Source: Gonapodya sp. JEL0774 | Lineage: Eukaryota; Monoblepharomycota; Monoblepharidomycetes; Monoblepharidales; Gonapodyaceae | NCBI GenBank assembly: GCA_027604505.1 | Contig: JADIIX010000339.1 | Span: 1 to 10,707 of the forward strand | Direction: 5' to 3' | DNA length: 10,707 nucleotides | Part shown: one piece after another, positions 9,701 to 10,707 of the stretch | Layout: each line of letters opens with the position of its first letter | How positions within the stretch are numbered: position 1 is the stretch's first letter | Notes under the pieces: generated by a model | Seen by the model: only the letters and a program-made list of their open reading frames with translations | What the model was told of the DNA's origin: nothing | Database searches by the model: none | Translations under genes and position numbers: made by a program

Positions 9701-10422
9701 TTCCTCGATGACCCGAATGTAAAGGTATGATTGGACTTTACCGCATTCATATCTCCCGCATGCGTTAAGCCGGTGCAATCATCCCTAGTTATCGACAGAA
9801 ATGACCACCATTGGAGTCGCATCGCAGCTTTGGACTCTTGGAAAGCTGTCACCGGACGAGAAGAGCACGGTTCTCGCCCGATTTTCGGCGATGATGGAAG
9901 ACAGGCCGAGCGATTTGAAACGGATGGTTTTGCTCGCACTCGAGCGCCTGGCGACCGCGGATATCGATGTGAGATTGTCAACGGGGCCTCTTGTTCCTCG
10001 TCTTGGCTTTAACATGTGATTGTATATGCTATGGTGACCTAGGATACCGCGCTCTATGCACAACCAGCAGTCCCCAAAGCGTGGGAACTGGTGCGCGATC
10101 GCACCATCCCCGTGAAGCTCGCGGCCGAGCGGGCGCTCATCGCGATGTTTGGACTCAAGGAGCGGTCACCTGTCATGCAGGTTTGTGTTTGAGATTCTCG
10201 AACGACGCCCCACGTGCTCCTACTAGGTGTAGAGCGGGCTCACCATCTCGAATGATTTCTTTTCAGACATACCTCGCTCGTTTGAGTCCTACCACCGCTC
10301 GCCCGCTTGGAGATTACGCACGACGAGTGCTGACGAAAATCGCGGACGAAGAAGGCGGAGGGGAGGAGAGTGGGAAAGTAGACGTAGAAATTGAGAGTGC
10401 TGTTTTTGGGATCTCCAGTTGA
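555..10422 (+). CDS. GCN1: Gcn1, eIF2-alpha kinase (Gcn2) activator, 16-exon gene
   Basis: Gcn1 is a very large cytoplasmic HEAT-repeat protein that binds (collided) ribosomes, partners with the ABC protein Gcn20, and hands the signal of uncharged tRNA or stalling to the kinase Gcn2, which phosphorylates eIF2-alpha. Exons: 555-873, 942-1131, 1207-1742, 1824-1898, 1963-2769, 2846-3451, 3511-4491, 4600-5280, 5369-5487, 5551-6513, 6579-6917, 6979-8847, 8924-9724, 9789-9968, 10043-10180, 10267-10422 (stop TGA 10420-10422). Recognition rests on long stretches matching yeast and human Gcn1 from memory: GAAYGLAGAVKGRG, KLVLPSLLAGL, HYIDAPSLAVI, STDTRKKAAQ then IIGNM, DRSGAAQGL, RQGVCIGVSEVL, NTPRTLKEIL, MKPFLPQLQRTF. 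The 2919-residue product exceeds the roughly 2670 of yeast and human; the excess lies mainly N-terminally. The ATG at 555 has G at -3 and +4, and an in-frame TAG at 531-533 blocks an earlier start. The identity is nearly certain; exon ends before 4600 are less so. Confidence 0.96.
874..941 (+). other. Intron 1 (68 bases, phase 1)
   Basis: Donor GTGAGA follows ATG at 871-873, and the acceptor is TTTCTAG. Unspliced, the frame stops at 939-941. Splicing opens a leucine/valine-rich helical frame in exon 2. Confidence 0.8.
1132..1206 (+). other. Intron 2 (75 bases, phase 2)
   Basis: Donor GTGAGG after AAG-AG, and acceptor ACCGCAG. In-frame stops lie inside it, and the next exon resumes with a leucine-rich HEAT-like helix. 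A second acceptor at 1246 (CTACAAG) would shift the frame. Confidence 0.7.
1743..1823 (+). other. Intron 3 (81 bases, phase 1, no in-frame stop)
   Basis: Donor GTGAGG and acceptor GGTTTCAG. Removing it joins RTPEV-ACQ to VLADIAEYLS, which fits the conserved LLRxPEV...LS pattern of Gcn1. The length is a multiple of three and the frame stays open through it, so retention would add 27 residues. Confidence 0.75.
1899..1962 (+). other. Intron 4 (64 bases, phase 1)
   Basis: Donor GTGAGC and acceptor GTGCACAG. It moves the frame into the long open stretch of exon 5, which starts DILKSTS and continues as HEAT-like helices. Exon 4 is only 75 bases. Confidence 0.8.
2526..2705 (+). other. Lys/Ser/Pro-rich linker in Gcn1 (about residues 562-621)
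   Basis: This stretch of exon 5 is low in complexity, rich in Ser, Lys, Pro and Ala, with KxxDSKDVKD-like repeats and almost no large hydrophobics. It interrupts the N-terminal HEAT array and is probably a flexible loop that accounts for part of the extra length over yeast and human. Its Ser and Thr next to Pro or Lys make phosphorylation possible, but that is inference. Confidence 0.65.
2770..2845 (+). other. Intron 5 (76 bases, phase 1)
   Basis: Donor GTGAGT after GGCGTC-G, acceptor TCGTCTAG. The intron contains stops in the frame of exon 6. A competing donor GTGAGC at 2707 has the same phase and would drop 21 codons. I prefer 2770 because the 21 codons read as a hydrophobic helix (LWSVIGWLLKV) and the resulting intron is of normal size here. 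Confidence 0.65.
3452..3510 (+). other. Intron 6 (59 bases, phase 1)
   Basis: Donor GTAAGT and acceptor CATGCACAG. Splicing joins LVVGNHEEL to ARISAQEW, matching the position of the family's 'HHPS...W' segment. Nearer AG sites either give the wrong frame or an intron of only 35 bases. Confidence 0.8.
3855..4112 (+). other. Charged helical segment of Gcn1 (about residues 960-1045)
   Basis: This is a Lys/Glu/Arg-dense stretch with WEADMRKELEKKK, LTKEEQGLRDLQ and EAEIRKKV. It corresponds to the charged helix that yeast and human Gcn1 also carry at this point (human has LTSKQKEML...AQVRRRL). It probably forms a solvent-exposed coil linking the N-terminal and middle HEAT arrays. The alignment is from memory. 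Confidence 0.75.
4492..4599 (+). other. Intron 7 (108 bases, phase 1), least certain junction
   Basis: The frame stops at 4563-4565 but resumes in the same frame as ELLSRILSQLSG, matching the family's 'LvxRvLyrLr' segment. I use donor GTGGGA at 4492 and acceptor AAACACAG ending 4599. A nearer acceptor at 4538 would read a different frame and end at a stop. This is the longest intron of the gene, and its donor is not GTRAG. Confidence 0.55.
5281..5368 (+). other. Intron 8 (88 bases, phase 1)
   Basis: Donor GTGAGC and acceptor GCCCACAG. It joins SLVRST to VHEISDIRSNAGRSLAA, a good HEAT continuation, and shifts the reading frame to the one that carries exon 9. Confidence 0.85.
5488..5550 (+). 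other. Intron 9 (63 bases, phase 0)
   Basis: Donor GTTCGA (weak) and acceptor TGGCTCCAG. It contains an in-frame TGA at 5527-5529. Splicing gives YQEQ-VAPAKPTVDDFG, as expected for this conserved part of Gcn1 ahead of the 'WExRxGxAxAL' motif. Confidence 0.85.
5740..6857 (+). other. Elongation factor 3-like HEAT region of Gcn1 (about residues 1500-1850)
   Basis: Conserved motifs here include RRGAAYGLAGAVKGRG, RREGAAMAYE, LGRLFEPYI, DVRDAAWEASKAIM, AHGVKLVLPSLL, WRSKAGSIELLG, RFGEVIKNPEVQ and HYIDAPSLAVI. In yeast this block resembles the N-terminal HEAT domain of eEF3 and binds Gcn20 and the ribosome. It is the best conserved part of the protein and supplies the firmest identification. It is interrupted by intron 10. 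Confidence 0.92.
6514..6578 (+). other. Intron 10 (65 bases, phase 0)
   Basis: Donor GTGGGT after ATG, acceptor ATCACAAG. It joins LLGSM to AFLAPKQLSSSLP, exactly the family pattern (human LLGAMAYCAPKQLSSCLP). Confidence 0.95.
6918..6978 (+). other. Intron 11 (61 bases, phase 0)
   Basis: Donor GTGACC and acceptor CATGTCAG, with a CTAAC branch-like site at 6953-6957. It joins STDTRKKAAQ to IIGNM, an invariant Gcn1 junction sequence. Confidence 0.96.
8410..9611 (+). other. Region matching the yeast Gcn2-binding segment (about residues 2350-2725)
   Basis: Yeast Gcn1 residues 2052-2428 bind the RWD domain of Gcn2. By counting from the conserved PFLPQLQRTF motif, this window's equivalent spans roughly these bases, interrupted by intron 12. 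It reads GPLIRIITDRI, PVKAAILDTL and MKPFLPQLQRTF. Arg2553 (codon 9095-9097) sits 33 residues before the Arg of QLQR, as in yeast, and is a candidate for the Gcn2-contacting arginine (yeast Arg2259). The exact residue equivalence is unverified. Confidence 0.7.
8848..8923 (+). other. Intron 12 (76 bases, phase 0)
   Basis: Donor GTACAA and acceptor TTGGATAG. It joins VPGFNLPK to GISPVLAVFNQGVL, matching human VPGFCLPK-GVTSILPVLREGVL. Confidence 0.95.
9725..9788 (+). other. Intron 13 (64 bases, phase 0)
   Basis: Donor GTATGA and acceptor ATCCCTAG. It contains the in-frame TGA at 9728-9730. Only the acceptor at 9788 restores the frame that reads VASQLWTLGKL. An earlier in-frame donor GTAAAG at 9719 would remove two more codons. 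Confidence 0.8.
9969..10042 (+). other. Intron 14 (74 bases, phase 0)
   Basis: Donor GTGAGA after ATCGAT and acceptor GTGACCTAG. It gives ATADID-DTALYAQPAVPKAWEL, and the next exon reads IPVKLAAERAL, matching the family's 'vRlaAEkal' helix. Confidence 0.85.
10181..10266 (+). other. Intron 15 (86 bases, phase 0)
   Basis: Donor GTTTGT (weak) and a strong acceptor, TTTCTTTTCAG. It joins SPVMQ to TYLARLSP, leading into LGDYARRVLTKIADEE, which resembles the yeast C-terminal VGDYTKRVGKRLA. Confidence 0.85.
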
Positions 10423-10707
10423 ACACGAAAAAGAAAATACTGCGCGAGGAGGACCGCCAGGCCATTGGGTCAGACGATGAGATATGTACAATAGTGTGTA
10501 ATTGTGCAGAAACGTCACGTATACATGGGGAAAGTCACAGGATTGCTATTTATGGACACGGTCTGCTCTGCCCACTTGAATTTAATGTTGCTGTAACTGT
10601 TCATTCAGGTCGTAGTCACCTAGAGAGTGTTCTCAGTGTTGTTAAGCTCACATCAAAGGCATACGTTGATCCGTGGTACGACATACCGTAGGTCTTGTCC
10701 GTGTTGT
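10423..10707. other. 3' flank: 3' UTR and intergenic, no gene seen
   Basis: No gene or RNA is recognisable on either strand. There is no AATAAA; AT-rich candidates for end formation (for example around 10490-10502) are too weak to call, so the transcript end cannot be placed. The open stretch at 10419-10691 lacks any recognised homology. Confidence 0.5.

Noticed and set aside
555-10422. Gene decay: many stops and frame changes along the gene
   Set aside because: Each break coincides with a short GT...AG intron that restores the frame, often at junctions matching conserved Gcn1 sequence exactly, so the gene appears intact.
1-10707. CRISPR array, insertion sequence, transposon or viral element
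   Set aside because: No direct-repeat array, terminal repeats, transposase, integrase or viral motif was seen on either strand.

Overview
The window is eukaryotic and holds one long, intron-rich, plus-strand protein-coding gene. I recognise it as GCN1, the giant HEAT-repeat ribosome-associated protein that activates the eIF2-alpha kinase Gcn2. Short introns (59-108 bases) with GTRAG-type donors, and an overall match to both yeast and animal Gcn1, suggest a fungus, perhaps an early-diverging one such as a chytrid. The taxon is an inference only; nothing bacterial or viral is visible.

Layout: 1-554 is a flank and probable promoter/leader with no convincing gene, only short upstream ATG frames and two small inverted repeats. 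555-10422 is the GCN1 coding region, which I reconstruct as 16 exons and 15 introns: 555-873, 942-1131, 1207-1742, 1824-1898, 1963-2769, 2846-3451, 3511-4491, 4600-5280, 5369-5487, 5551-6513, 6579-6917, 6979-8847, 8924-9724, 9789-9968, 10043-10180 and 10267-10422. The joined exons are 8760 bases, in frame throughout, giving 2919 residues plus a stop. 10423-10707 is the 3' flank, with no further gene seen.

Protein plan: an acidic N-terminal extension (residues 1-62), a fast-evolving N-terminal HEAT array broken by a Lys/Ser/Pro linker (about 562-622) and a charged helix (about 960-1040), then a strongly conserved central block resembling the N-terminal HEAT region of elongation factor 3 (about 1500-1850), a long HEAT array, the region matching the yeast Gcn2-binding segment (about 2350-2725), and a divergent C-terminus. 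The exon model is well supported from about 5369 onward, where protein homology fixes most junctions. It is less certain before about 4600, where homology is weak and splice motifs plus frame had to decide.

The gene itself is a known housekeeping and stress-response factor. I found no previously undescribed system. The points worth a second look concern its architecture: the acidic extension, an intron that stays open in frame, competing donor sites, and a 5'-to-3' split in intron phase and donor strength.
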